43,695 nt of DNA from Acidobacteria bacterium RIFCSPLOWO2_12_FULL_68_19 (GTDB taxonomy: Bacteria > Acidobacteriota > Vicinamibacteria > Vicinamibacterales > UBA2999), in NCBI GenBank assembly GCA_001767525.1, contig MELF01000037.1, forward strand, positions 11,941-55,635, written 5' to 3'. A program made the position numbers and the translations under genes. Below the pieces are notes generated by a model. It made no database searches. It was not told the DNA's origin and saw nothing but the letters and a program-made list of their open reading frames with translations. Below, one piece after another: positions 30,479 through 38,144 of this stretch (position 1 is its first letter; each line of letters starts with the position of its first letter).

Positions 30479-32008
30479 ATGAACGGACCCCGAGTGGCCA
30501 TCGTGTGCGGCGGGCGCCGCCACACCTACGACGACCTCGACGGCTCGTCGAGGCAGGTCGCCGCGGCGCTGCTTGCAGGCGAGAACGACCTCCGCGAGGC
30601 GCGCATCGCCTTCCTGGCGCCGCCGGGGTTCGAGTACGCAGCGGTGCAGCGCGGGATCTGGCGCGCCGGCGGCGTCGCGGTGCCGCTGGCGACGTCGCAT
30701 CCGCCGCCGGAGCTCGAGTACGTGATTCGCGACTCCGCCGCTTCGGTCGTCGTCGCCGATCCGGCGTCGACGGGCCCGTTGGCGCCGATCGCCCGCGCCG
30801 CCGGCGTCCGGTTCGCGCCGGTCGAGGGGTTGCTGACCGTCCCGGCCGCCCCGCCTGATGAGCTGCCACACCTTGGCCCCTCGCGCCGCGCGATGATCGT
30901 CTACACGAGCGGCACCACGGCGCGGCCGAAGGGGGTCGTCAGCACGCACGCGAACATCGGCGCGCAGGTCGCCTCTCTCGTCGAAATCTGGGAGTGGACG
31001 CCGGAGGACCGGCTGCTGCTGGCGCTGCCGCTGCACCACCTGCACGGGATCATCAACGGTCTCGGCTCGGCGCTCGCCGTGCGGGCGACGTGCGAAATGC
31101 TCCCCGCCTTCGACGCGCTGACGGTCTGGGACCGGTTCGGATCGGGCGAGATCACGGTCTTCACCGGCGTGCCGGCCATGTATCAGCGGCTGATTGCGGC
31201 ATGGGAGGCGGCGCCGCCGGCGGCGCGGCGCGCCTGGTCGGACGGGGCGCGGCGCGTGCGGCTGATGATGTCGGGTTCCGCCGCGCTGCCGCTGCAGACG
31301 CTCGCACGCTGGCGCGAGATCACCGGGCATACGCTGCTCGAGCGCTACGGCATGACCGAGATGTGCATGGCGCTGTCCAACCCGCTGCACGGGGAGCGGC
31401 GGCCCGGTTTCGTCGGCACGCCGGTGCCTGGTATCGAGGTGCGACTGGTCGACGAGAATGGGCGCGTTGTGTCGGACGGGACGCCCGGTGAAATCGAAGT
31501 TCGCGGCCAGGCCGTGTTCCTCGAGTATTGGCAGCGGCCCGCGGACACGCACGCGGCGTTTCGCGACGGGTGGTTCCGGACCGGCGACGTGGCCGTGCGC
31601 GAGCACGGCGCCTATCGCCTGCTGGGGCGAACCTCCGTCGACATCATCAAGACGGGCGGGTTCAAGGTGTCGGCGCTCGAGATCGAAGAGGTGGTGCGGA
31701 CCCACCCGGCGATTGCCGAGTGCGCCATCGTCGGCATCGCCGACGAGCAGTGGGGCGAGCGAGTGGCGGTGGCCGTGGAACTCCAATCCGCAGCGGCGCT
31801 CTCCCTCCCGGAGCTCCAGGACTGGGCGAAGGCGCGGCTGGCGCCCTACAAGGTGCCGCGCGCGCTTCGTGTCGTGGAGGCGCTGCCGCGCAACGCCGTC
31901 GGGAAGATCCTCAAGCCGGATGTCGCCTCGCTGTTTGGCGCCTCAGACAACGCCAGCGGCCCGGAGCGCCGCGACCTCGGCGGTGGAAAGGCCCAGATCG
32001 CCCAGTAG
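30479..32008 (+). CDS. Acyl-CoA synthetase, malonyl/methylmalonyl-CoA-synthetase-like
   Basis: 509 residues of the ANL adenylating family. The P-loop YTSGTTARPKG is at 142-152; PLHHLHGIINGLGSAL, RYGMTEMCMALSNPLHGERRPGFVGTPVPG, DGWFRTGDVAVREHGAYRLLGRTSVDIIKTGGFKVSALEIE and the C-terminal catalytic Lys476 in AVGKILK follow. MYQRL and the RYGMTEM..NPL..RRPG pattern are characteristic of MatB/ACSF3 enzymes, which activate malonate or methylmalonate with ATP and CoA. The last 66 bases overlap the convergent CoA-transferase gene, which may handle the same acid. Other short dicarboxylates are possible. Confidence 0.85.
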   Translation: MNGPRVAIVCGGRRHTYDDLDGSSRQVAAALLAGENDLREARIAFLAPPGFEYAAVQRGIWRAGGVAVPLATSHPPPELEYVIRDSAASVVVADPASTGPLAPIARAAGVRFAPVEGLLTVPAAPPDELPHLGPSRRAMIVYTSGTTARPKGVVSTHANIGAQVASLVEIWEWTPEDRLLLALPLHHLHGIINGLGSALAVRATCEMLPAFDALTVWDRFGSGEITVFTGVPAMYQRLIAAWEAAPPAARRAWSDGARRVRLMMSGSAALPLQTLARWREITGHTLLERYGMTEMCMALSNPLHGERRPGFVGTPVPGIEVRLVDENGRVVSDGTPGEIEVRGQAVFLEYWQRPADTHAAFRDGWFRTGDVAVREHGAYRLLGRTSVDIIKTGGFKVSALEIEEVVRTHPAIAECAIVGIADEQWGERVAVAVELQSAAALSLPELQDWAKARLAPYKVPRALRVVEALPRNAVGKILKPDVASLFGASDNASGPERRDLGGGKAQIAQ

Positions 32009-33145
32009 GACCGTGTCGGTGTGTTCGCCGAGTGTCGGTGGAGGACACCGCACAGCGCCCGGCGTGCTCGACAGCTTGACCGGCGTGCCCAGCACCTGCA
32101 CCGGTCCGGCCACCGCGTGCGGGAGCGTGTGCACCATCTCCCGGGCCAGCAGTTGTTGGTCGGTCAGCACTTCCTGCAGGTTCCGCACGGGTCCTGCCGG
32201 AATGCCCGCCTCGTTCAGCAGGTCGAGCCACTCGGCTCGTGTCCGCCGCCCGAACACATCCGCCACGATCGGACGGAGCGCCGCGTAGTTGCGCACGCGG
32301 TCGCGGTTGGTGGCGAAGCGGGGATCGGTCGCGCAGGCGTCGAGGCCGGCGACACGGCAGAAGCGTCGCCAGAGGTCGTCGTTGCCGGCGGCCAGGACAA
32401 CGTCCCCGTCGGAAGCCCGGAACGTCTCATACGGGGCGACCGTCGGGTGCGCATTGCCCGCGCGGGTGGGCGGGGCGCCGGTCGTGAAATAGATGCCCGC
32501 CTGGTACGTCAGGAGGGCGGCCACCGAGTCGAGCATCGCGATGTCGACGTGCTGTCCCCGGCCGCTCCTTTCCCGTTCGTAGAGCGCCAGGAGCGTCCCC
32601 TGCGCGGCGAAGAGACCCGCCGCCAGGTCGGCAATGGCGACGCCGACCTTGTAGCCTTGGCCGTCGGCCGGTCCGGTGATGCTCATGAGCCCCGCCTCAC
32701 CCTGGAGCACGGCGTCGTACCCGGCGCGTTCGCGCAGCGGACCGGTCTGGCCGAAGCCCGATATCGAGGTGTAGACGAGCCGCGGATGGGTCGCGTGCAG
32801 GGCGTCGTAGCCGAGCTGCATGTCGTCGAGCGTGCCGGGGCGGAAGTTCTCCACCAGGACGTCGGCGCGCGCGATGAGCGCGTCGAGCAGGCGGCGCCCC
32901 TCGGGATGCTTGAAGTCGAGGGTGACGCTCTCCTTGTTGCGATTGATACTGAGAAAATAGGCGCTTTCCCCGCTGACGAACGGCGGCCCCCAGGCGCGCG
33001 TGTCGTCACCCCCGCCAGGCCGCTCGATCTTGATGACGCGGGCCCCCATGTCGGCGAACTGCATCGTGCAGTAGGGCCCCGAGAGCACGCGGCTGAGGTC
33101 GAGGACCGTGATGTCGCGAAGGGGACCCTCTGGCGGAGGACTCAC
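31943..33145 (-). CDS. Class III (CaiB/BaiF) CoA transferase
   Basis: 400 residues with family landmarks throughout: ITVLDLSRVLSGPYCTMQFADMGARVIKIE, RNKESVTLDFKHPEGRRLL, LVENFRPGTLDDMQLGYDAL, ISGFGQTGPLRERAGYDAVLQ, and the catalytic Asp173 in VGVAIADLAAGLFA. The family moves CoA from a donor thioester such as succinyl-CoA to a carboxylic acid through a glutamyl/aspartyl-CoA intermediate; the glutarate, oxalate and mesaconate groups look alike. It starts at GTG 33145, six bases after TAGCTT, with no ribosome binding site. Its 3-prime end overlaps the MatB-like gene by 66 bases. Confidence 0.88.
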   Translation of the reverse strand: MSPPPEGPLRDITVLDLSRVLSGPYCTMQFADMGARVIKIERPGGGDDTRAWGPPFVSGESAYFLSINRNKESVTLDFKHPEGRRLLDALIARADVLVENFRPGTLDDMQLGYDALHATHPRLVYTSISGFGQTGPLRERAGYDAVLQGEAGLMSITGPADGQGYKVGVAIADLAAGLFAAQGTLLALYERERSGRGQHVDIAMLDSVAALLTYQAGIYFTTGAPPTRAGNAHPTVAPYETFRASDGDVVLAAGNDDLWRRFCRVAGLDACATDPRFATNRDRVRNYAALRPIVADVFGRRTRAEWLDLLNEAGIPAGPVRNLQEVLTDQQLLAREMVHTLPHAVAGPVQVLGTPVKLSSTPGAVRCPPPTLGEHTDTVLLGDLGLSTAEVAALRAAGVV

Positions 33146-33192
33146 CCGCTAAAGCTACCTCATCGGCCGCCCGGCTGCATTACACTCAGGGT
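33146..33192. promoter_or_regulatory. Divergent intergenic region with two leaderless-type promoters
   Basis: TAGCTT (33152-33157 on the minus strand) lies six bases before GTG 33145, and TACACT (33181-33186) six bases before ATG 33193. Neither gene has a ribosome binding site in the 47-bp gap. Confidence 0.5.
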
Positions 33193-34029
33193 ATGCGGGG
33201 AGCGCGTCCGGCGTTCGGCTGGTCGGCGACAGCCCTCGCCTTGCTGGCCGCGGCCGCGGCCGCCTACGCCCAGGGCTACCGGTTCCGCGAGGGGAGCCTC
33301 GCCGCGCGCTACGCGCCGCCGCGGATGCCCGACGCCAGCTTCGTCATCTGCCGCGTCTCGTACCGCAGCGTGCGTGTCGAGCCGATGGGCATCGGCTGGC
33401 AGACCGACTATCCGTTTGCCGAGATCAATCTGACCACGCGGTTGGCGGAGCTCACCAAGACGCGCATCAGCCGCGACGAGAACGGCCGCACCAACCACTT
33501 CGTCGTCCGGCTGATCGACGACACCCTGTTCAACTGCCCGCTGATCCTCGCCTCGGATGTCGGCTCGCTCGGGTTCACGGCGCCCGAAATCGAGCGGCTG
33601 CGCACGTACCTGCTCAAAGGCGGCTTCCTCTGGGTGGACGACTTCTGGGGCACACAGGCGTGGCGGCAGTGGTCGAACGAGATCGCGAAGGTGCTGCCGC
33701 CGGCCGAGTATCCAATCGAGGACGTGCCGATGGACGACCCGATGCTGAAGAGCATGTTCGAAGTGGCGCAGATCCCGCAGATCACGAATATCCAGTTCTG
33801 GCGTGGTGTCGGCGGGCAGACGACGTCCGAGCGCGGCTCCGACAGTTCCCAGGCGTACCTGCGGGCGATCCGCGATCGTCACGGGCGCGCCATGGTGGTG
33901 ATGACGTTCAACACCGACGTCGCCGATTCCTGGGAGCGGGAAGGCGAGGATCCGGGATTTTTCTACCAGTTCTCGCCGGATGGGTATGCGCTCGGCATCG
34001 ACGTGCTGCTGCACGCGATGACGCATTGA
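33193..34029 (+). CDS. Secreted DUF4159 protein (copy 2)
   Basis: 278 residues, with a signal peptide (about 1-25, AAAAYAQ) and a DUF4159 domain closely parallel to the copy at 9105-9908: FVICRVSYRSV, WQTDYPFAEINLTTRLAELTK, LKGGFLWVDDFWGTQAW, VAQIPQITNIQFWRGVGG and VMTFNTDVADSWEREGEDPGF, ending LGIDVLLHAMTH. The conserved Asp/Trp/His positions match between copies, so both are probably functional. The start is ATG 33193, six bases after TACACT. The respiratory cluster begins 107 bases downstream. Confidence 0.85.
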   Translation: MRGARPAFGWSATALALLAAAAAAYAQGYRFREGSLAARYAPPRMPDASFVICRVSYRSVRVEPMGIGWQTDYPFAEINLTTRLAELTKTRISRDENGRTNHFVVRLIDDTLFNCPLILASDVGSLGFTAPEIERLRTYLLKGGFLWVDDFWGTQAWRQWSNEIAKVLPPAEYPIEDVPMDDPMLKSMFEVAQIPQITNIQFWRGVGGQTTSERGSDSSQAYLRAIRDRHGRAMVVMTFNTDVADSWEREGEDPGFFYQFSPDGYALGIDVLLHAMTH

Positions 34030-34096
34030 GGAGCAGCGATCCGGCCGCGACGGAATTTTTCGCGGGTCCGCCGCGCGCGAGGGCGGCGGCCAGCGG

Positions 34097-34126
34097 TTGC
34101 ACTCGGCGCAAAGCGTGTGTCAGAAT
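34097..34126 (+). promoter_or_regulatory. Promoter of the respiratory cluster
   Basis: TTGCAC at 34097-34102, an 18-bp spacer and CAGAAT at 34121-34126, ten bases before the first ATG (34137). The leader would be very short. Confidence 0.5.
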
Positions 34127-34136
34127 TTGGGTATTC

Positions 34137-34547
34137 ATGGGTTACTTCAAAGCTCTCATCATCGCTGCTATTTCGCTCGTAGCCGTCACCGCATCCGCTC
34201 AGAATTCGGGCGGCAACGCCGCGGCTCGCACGCTCAAGAATCCGGTGCCGTCGACAGAGGCATCGGTCACGGCGGGCGCGGCGGCTTACAAGAAGTACTG
34301 TGCGTTCTGCCACGGCGCCGACGCAAAGGGCAACGGTCCGCTGGCGCCGAAGGATTCGAACCCTCCGAGCCTGACCGACGCAACGTGGACGAACGGGTCG
34401 ACCGACGGCGAGATCTTCACCGCGATCGTCAACGGCACGGCCCCCAAATCCGTAATGGTCGGTTTCAAAGGCAAGATGCCGGACCAGGACATCTGGCACA
34501 TCGTGAATTTTCTGCGCAGCCTCGGTCCGAAGACCGCAGGCCGCTGA
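34137..34547 (+). CDS. Periplasmic mono-heme cytochrome c
   Basis: 136 residues with a Sec signal (1-21, TASAQ) and one class I cytochrome c domain: the heme motif CAFCH at 55-59 in AAYKKYCAFCHGADAKGNGPL, a possible axial Met114 in FKGKMPDQDIWHIVNFLRSLG, and the typical C-terminal helix. It is the first gene of a tight respiratory cluster. In alternative complex III operons a mono-heme subunit (ActE) usually lies after actD, so this one may fill that role from an unusual position, or it may be a soluble carrier. The frame stops 15 bases before the likely start of the pentaheme gene. Confidence 0.9.
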   Translation: MGYFKALIIAAISLVAVTASAQNSGGNAAARTLKNPVPSTEASVTAGAAAYKKYCAFCHGADAKGNGPLAPKDSNPPSLTDATWTNGSTDGEIFTAIVNGTAPKSVMVGFKGKMPDQDIWHIVNFLRSLGPKTAGR

Positions 34548-34598
34548 GCCAGGGGACCCGCACTGCGCGCCCGGATCCGTTCTGCCGTCGTTCTCGCC

Positions 34599-35189
34599 GT
34601 GTGCGCGGCCGCAGTCGCTGCCGGCGCCGCCTGCAGTTGGTACGAGCCGGCGGCCTCGAGCACGTCGATCGCGCCGGTGGGCCCGGCGCTGCCCGGGCAG
34701 CCGGGCGGCGTGTTCACCACGGCGCGTCCCACCGTCGGCGCCGCCGTCGATGATTTCCTGAACCGCCCGTCCGAGCCGCGGCAGCCGATCGAGTTCCCGC
34801 ACGACGTGCACGTCGGCAAGAACGTCGCGTGCGAGTTCTGCCACGAAGGGGTGGACAAGGGGCCGGCGGCGGGACTGCCGAGCGTCAGGACCTGCATGAT
34901 CTGCCACGAGGCGATTGCGACCGATCGCCCGCGAATCCAGCAGATCACGGCGCTGCGGGACAAGGGCCTCGACCTCGCGTGGCAGCGCGTCTACGGGTTC
35001 GACAACGAGGACAGCGTCCGCTTCAACCACGCGCCGCACATCCGCGCCAAGGTCGAGTGCGCGACCTGCCACGGCAACGTCGCCGAACAGACCGTCGCTC
35101 AGCGCAGTGTCGAGCACACCATGGGCTTCTGCGTGAATTGCCACAACGAGCGCCAGGCGCCCGTTGAGTGCGTCATCTGCCACTACTGA
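34599..35189 (+). CDS. actA: Pentaheme cytochrome c lipoprotein, ActA of alternative complex III
   Basis: From GTG 34599 the protein has 196 residues with five c-heme motifs: CEFCH (78-82), CMICH (99-103), CATCH (154-158), CVNCH (178-182) and CVICH (191-195), and partner histidines such as PHDVHV and NHAPHI. Pentaheme ActA is the peripheral heme subunit of alternative complex III. The N-terminus ends in a lipobox (GAAC, Cys12). With the GTG start the signal lacks its basic region; the same frame extends to CTG 34563 with LRARIRSAVVLAV, preceded by AGGGG at 34551-34555, which gives a complete lipoprotein signal. The true start is probably that CTG. The TGA overlaps the next ATG. Confidence 0.88.
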   Translation: MCAAAVAAGAACSWYEPAASSTSIAPVGPALPGQPGGVFTTARPTVGAAVDDFLNRPSEPRQPIEFPHDVHVGKNVACEFCHEGVDKGPAAGLPSVRTCMICHEAIATDRPRIQQITALRDKGLDLAWQRVYGFDNEDSVRFNHAPHIRAKVECATCHGNVAEQTVAQRSVEHTMGFCVNCHNERQAPVECVICHY

Positions 35190-37459
35190 TGGATCGCCGC
35201 TCTTTCATCAAGCTCACGGCGGTCACAGGAACGAGCGCGGCGCTGGCGAGCTGCGGTGTTCCGGAGAACCAGCTCATCCGTTTCGTGCCGGACGAGGACA
35301 TCGTCCCCGGCGTCGCCGTCTGGAAGCCCGGGGTGTGCCCGCTGTGCGCGGCCGGATGCGGCCTGACCGTGCGCGTCATGGACGCCGACGCGGACGTGGC
35401 CCGGAATGGCCAGCTCGGCGTCGTGAGGATTGCCGCGGCCAAGAAGCTCGAAGGCGCGCCGAACCACCCGGTGAACCGCGGAGGGCTCTGCGCCCGCGGG
35501 CAGGCGGCGATTCAGGTCACCTACCATCCGGACCGCATCACGCAGCCGCTCAAGCGTGCGGGGGAGCGAGGCGACGGGCGCTACGAGGCGATCTCCTGGG
35601 ACGACGCGCTTGCGGACGTGGTCTCCCGGCTCGACGGCCTCGAAGAGGCCGGCAACCAGCGCGCGCTGGCGTTCCTGTCGCGCGGCGGCGCGAGCCACCG
35701 GGCCGTGCTCATCGAGCAGTTCCTCGCCCGGTTCGGAGCGCCGCCTCCGGCTGTCTACGAGCTGTTCGGCGACGAGGTGCTGCGCCGCGCGAATGCGACG
35801 AGCTTCGGGCGAGAGCAGTTGCCGACCATCGACCTGGCGAACGCCATGTTCGTGCTGAGCTTCGGCGCCGATTTCCTCGGCACATGGAATTCGCCGGTGG
35901 CGCAGGCCGCCGCCTACGGCGTGATGCGGCAGGGCCGTCCGGGCATCCGCGGCGGCTTCGTGCAGGTCGAGTCACGCATGTCGCAGACCGGCGCCAGCGC
36001 CGACGAGTGGGTGCCCGCCAGACCGGGGACCGAAGGCGTGCTGGCGCTCGGCCTGGCGCACGTGATCATGGCGGCCGCACTCCGTCCGGCGTCGGCGGCC
36101 GGCCGCGCGGGCGCGCTCGTCGACGGCTGGAGCGACGGTCTTCGGAGCTACACGCCGGAGCAGGTCGAGAAGATCACAGGCGTCGCGGCGGCGCGTGTGG
36201 TTCGGCTCGCGCGCCAGTTCGCCGAGATGCGCCCGTCGGTGGCGGTTGTGGCCGGCCCTCCGCTCGCCCACACGAACGGACTGTTCACGGCCGTGGCGGT
36301 GAACGCACTCAACGCGCTGGTCGGGAGCATCGAACAGCCCGGCGGCGTGTTCTTCACGCCGCAGGTGGACCTGGCAGCCGCGCTCAAGATGAGCGGGCGC
36401 GCTGCGGGCGCGCCGGCCCCGCCGTTCCGGCTCCAGAGGGAGGGCGCCGACGATCCCCACATCGGCGATGCGCAGGTACTTCTCGTCGACGGGGCCAACC
36501 CGGTGTTCACCGCGCCGCGCGTGTGGGGTGTCGACCAGGCGCTCGCGAAAGTTCCCTACATCGTCAGCTTCGGCAGCTTCCTTGATGAGATGGCCGTTCT
36601 GGCGGACCTCATCCTGCCCGATCATTCGTTTCTCGAAGCGTGGCGCGAGGCCGTTCCCGAGTCCGGCGCGACCGTCGCCGTCGCGAGCGTGGCCCCGCCC
36701 GTGATGCGTCCGCTCTACCAGACGCGCTCGACGCCGGACGTGTTGCTCGAGGTCGGGCGCCGGCTGCGCCGGCCGCTGAATCTGCCGTGGCAGACCTTCG
36801 ACCAGATGCTGGCAGCGGCGTTTGCCGCGCTTCCCTCCGCCAGCCCCGACGCCGACGCGTGGACCGATGCGCAGGCGAAGGGTGCGTGGTCCGGCCCGGT
36901 GCCCCCAGGTCTCGGCCGCGCGGCCTCGCTTCCGGCGCCGCCCGCGGCGCGGCCGATCGCCTTCGAGGAGCCGCGTTTCGACGGCGATGCCGGCCAGTTT
37001 CCGTTCCATTTCCTGCCGTATCCGTCGAGCGCGTTCCTCGACGGCTCGCTCGCCCACCTGCCGTGGCTCCAGGAAATGCCGGATCCGCTGACCTCCGCCA
37101 TGTGGAGCAGCTGGGTCGAGATCAATCCGGCAGCGGCCGAGCGCCTCGGCATCGGCCAAGGCGACGTGCTCGAGATCGCATCGGCTCACGGCTCGATCCG
37201 GGCGGCGGCGGTGCTGACACCGGGCATCGCGCCCGACATGGTCGCCATGCCGGTCGGCCAGGGACACCGCACCTTCACCCGCTACGCGAGCGGCCGGGGG
37301 GCGAACCCGGTGGAGGCGCTTGCGCCAATGACCGAGCCGGCGACCGGCGCTCTGGCGTGGGCGGCGACGCGCGTGCGCGTCTCCCGCGTGGGGCCGCCCG
37401 ATGGACGGCTGGTCCTGTTTGCCGGCGGAATGCGGGAGCACGTGGAGGAGCACCGGTAA
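35189..37459 (+). CDS. actB: Molybdopterin-oxidoreductase-like subunit, ActB N-terminal part
   Basis: 756 residues. A Tat-like leader (DRRSFIKLTAVTG) ends at a lipobox-like LASC (Cys22). The Cys cluster C50-x2-C53-x3-C57 with Cys101 (GGLCARGQ) would bind a [4Fe-4S] cluster as in Mo-bisPGD enzymes. The long body has MopB-family blocks NAMFVLSFGADFLGTWNSPV, RMSQTGASADEWVPARPGTEG, DPHIGDAQVLLVDGANPVFTAP, DLILPDHSFLEAW and the C-terminal cap SSWVEINPAAAERLGIGQGD. I see no clear Mo-ligating Cys, Ser or Asp. In characterised alternative complex III this domain has no cofactor and is fused to the iron-sulfur part; here the iron-sulfur part is a separate gene starting on the last base of this stop codon. 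Confidence 0.87.
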   Translation: MDRRSFIKLTAVTGTSAALASCGVPENQLIRFVPDEDIVPGVAVWKPGVCPLCAAGCGLTVRVMDADADVARNGQLGVVRIAAAKKLEGAPNHPVNRGGLCARGQAAIQVTYHPDRITQPLKRAGERGDGRYEAISWDDALADVVSRLDGLEEAGNQRALAFLSRGGASHRAVLIEQFLARFGAPPPAVYELFGDEVLRRANATSFGREQLPTIDLANAMFVLSFGADFLGTWNSPVAQAAAYGVMRQGRPGIRGGFVQVESRMSQTGASADEWVPARPGTEGVLALGLAHVIMAAALRPASAAGRAGALVDGWSDGLRSYTPEQVEKITGVAAARVVRLARQFAEMRPSVAVVAGPPLAHTNGLFTAVAVNALNALVGSIEQPGGVFFTPQVDLAAALKMSGRAAGAPAPPFRLQREGADDPHIGDAQVLLVDGANPVFTAPRVWGVDQALAKVPYIVSFGSFLDEMAVLADLILPDHSFLEAWREAVPESGATVAVASVAPPVMRPLYQTRSTPDVLLEVGRRLRRPLNLPWQTFDQMLAAAFAALPSASPDADAWTDAQAKGAWSGPVPPGLGRAASLPAPPAARPIAFEEPRFDGDAGQFPFHFLPYPSSAFLDGSLAHLPWLQEMPDPLTSAMWSSWVEINPAAAERLGIGQGDVLEIASAHGSIRAAAVLTPGIAPDMVAMPVGQGHRTFTRYASGRGANPVEALAPMTEPATGALAWAATRVRVSRVGPPDGRLVLFAGGMREHVEEHR

Positions 37460-38142
37460 TGCCGCGATGGGGAATGGCGGCGGATCTCGATCGCTGCAAC
37501 GGCTGCGGCGCCTGCGTCGTGGCTTGCCATGCCGAGAACAACATCTCGACGGTGGGGCCGGAGGAGGCCGCCCGCGGCCGGGCGAAGCATTGGCTCCGCG
37601 TCGAGCGCTACTGGGAGGGTGATTTTCCCGACGTGCGCGTCACGTTCAGGCCCGTGCTCTGCCAGCACTGCGACAACGCCCCGTGCGAGCCGGTGTGCCC
37701 GACCTACGCGAGCCACCACACCGAAGAGGGACTGAACGCGCAGGTCTACAACCGGTGCATCGGCACGCGGTACTGCGCCAACGCCTGTCCGTACAACGCG
37801 CGCTTCTTCGACTTCTTCAACCCCTCCTGGGACAAGCCGCTGCACCTCCAACTGAATCCCGACGTGTCGCTGCGGATGGTCGGCGTGGTGGAGAAGTGCA
37901 CGTTCTGCGTGCAGCGCATCAACGGGGCGCAGGTGCAGGCGAAGGCCGAGGGGCGCGGCGTACGCGACGGCGAGATCCAGCCGGCGTGCGCCCAGTCGTG
38001 CCCTTCCCGTGCGCTGGTCTTCGGCGACCTCGACGATCCCGAGAGCCAGGCGTCGCGACTGTCGCGCTCGCCCCGCGGCAGCCATCTGCTCGAGGACACC
38101 GGCTCGCGGCCGAAGGTTGCCTATCTGGCGAGGCAGGCGTAG
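37459..38142 (+). CDS. actB2: Four-cluster ferredoxin subunit, ActB C-terminal part
   Basis: 227 residues with 15 cysteines: C13, C16, C19, C23; C68, C71, C76, C80; C100, C106, C110; C147, C150, C177, C181. This count fits three [4Fe-4S] and one [3Fe-4S] cluster, the set reported for ActB of alternative complex III. CIGTRYCANACPYNARFFDFF and VEKCTFCVQRI are the usual family blocks. The protein would pass electrons between the NrfD-like quinol site and the hemes. It has no export signal of its own, so it is probably carried out with the Tat-dependent MopB partner. The ATG overlaps the previous TAA (TAATG). Confidence 0.92.
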   Translation: MPRWGMAADLDRCNGCGACVVACHAENNISTVGPEEAARGRAKHWLRVERYWEGDFPDVRVTFRPVLCQHCDNAPCEPVCPTYASHHTEEGLNAQVYNRCIGTRYCANACPYNARFFDFFNPSWDKPLHLQLNPDVSLRMVGVVEKCTFCVQRINGAQVQAKAEGRGVRDGEIQPACAQSCPSRALVFGDLDDPESQASRLSRSPRGSHLLEDTGSRPKVAYLARQA

Positions 38143-38144
38143 CA

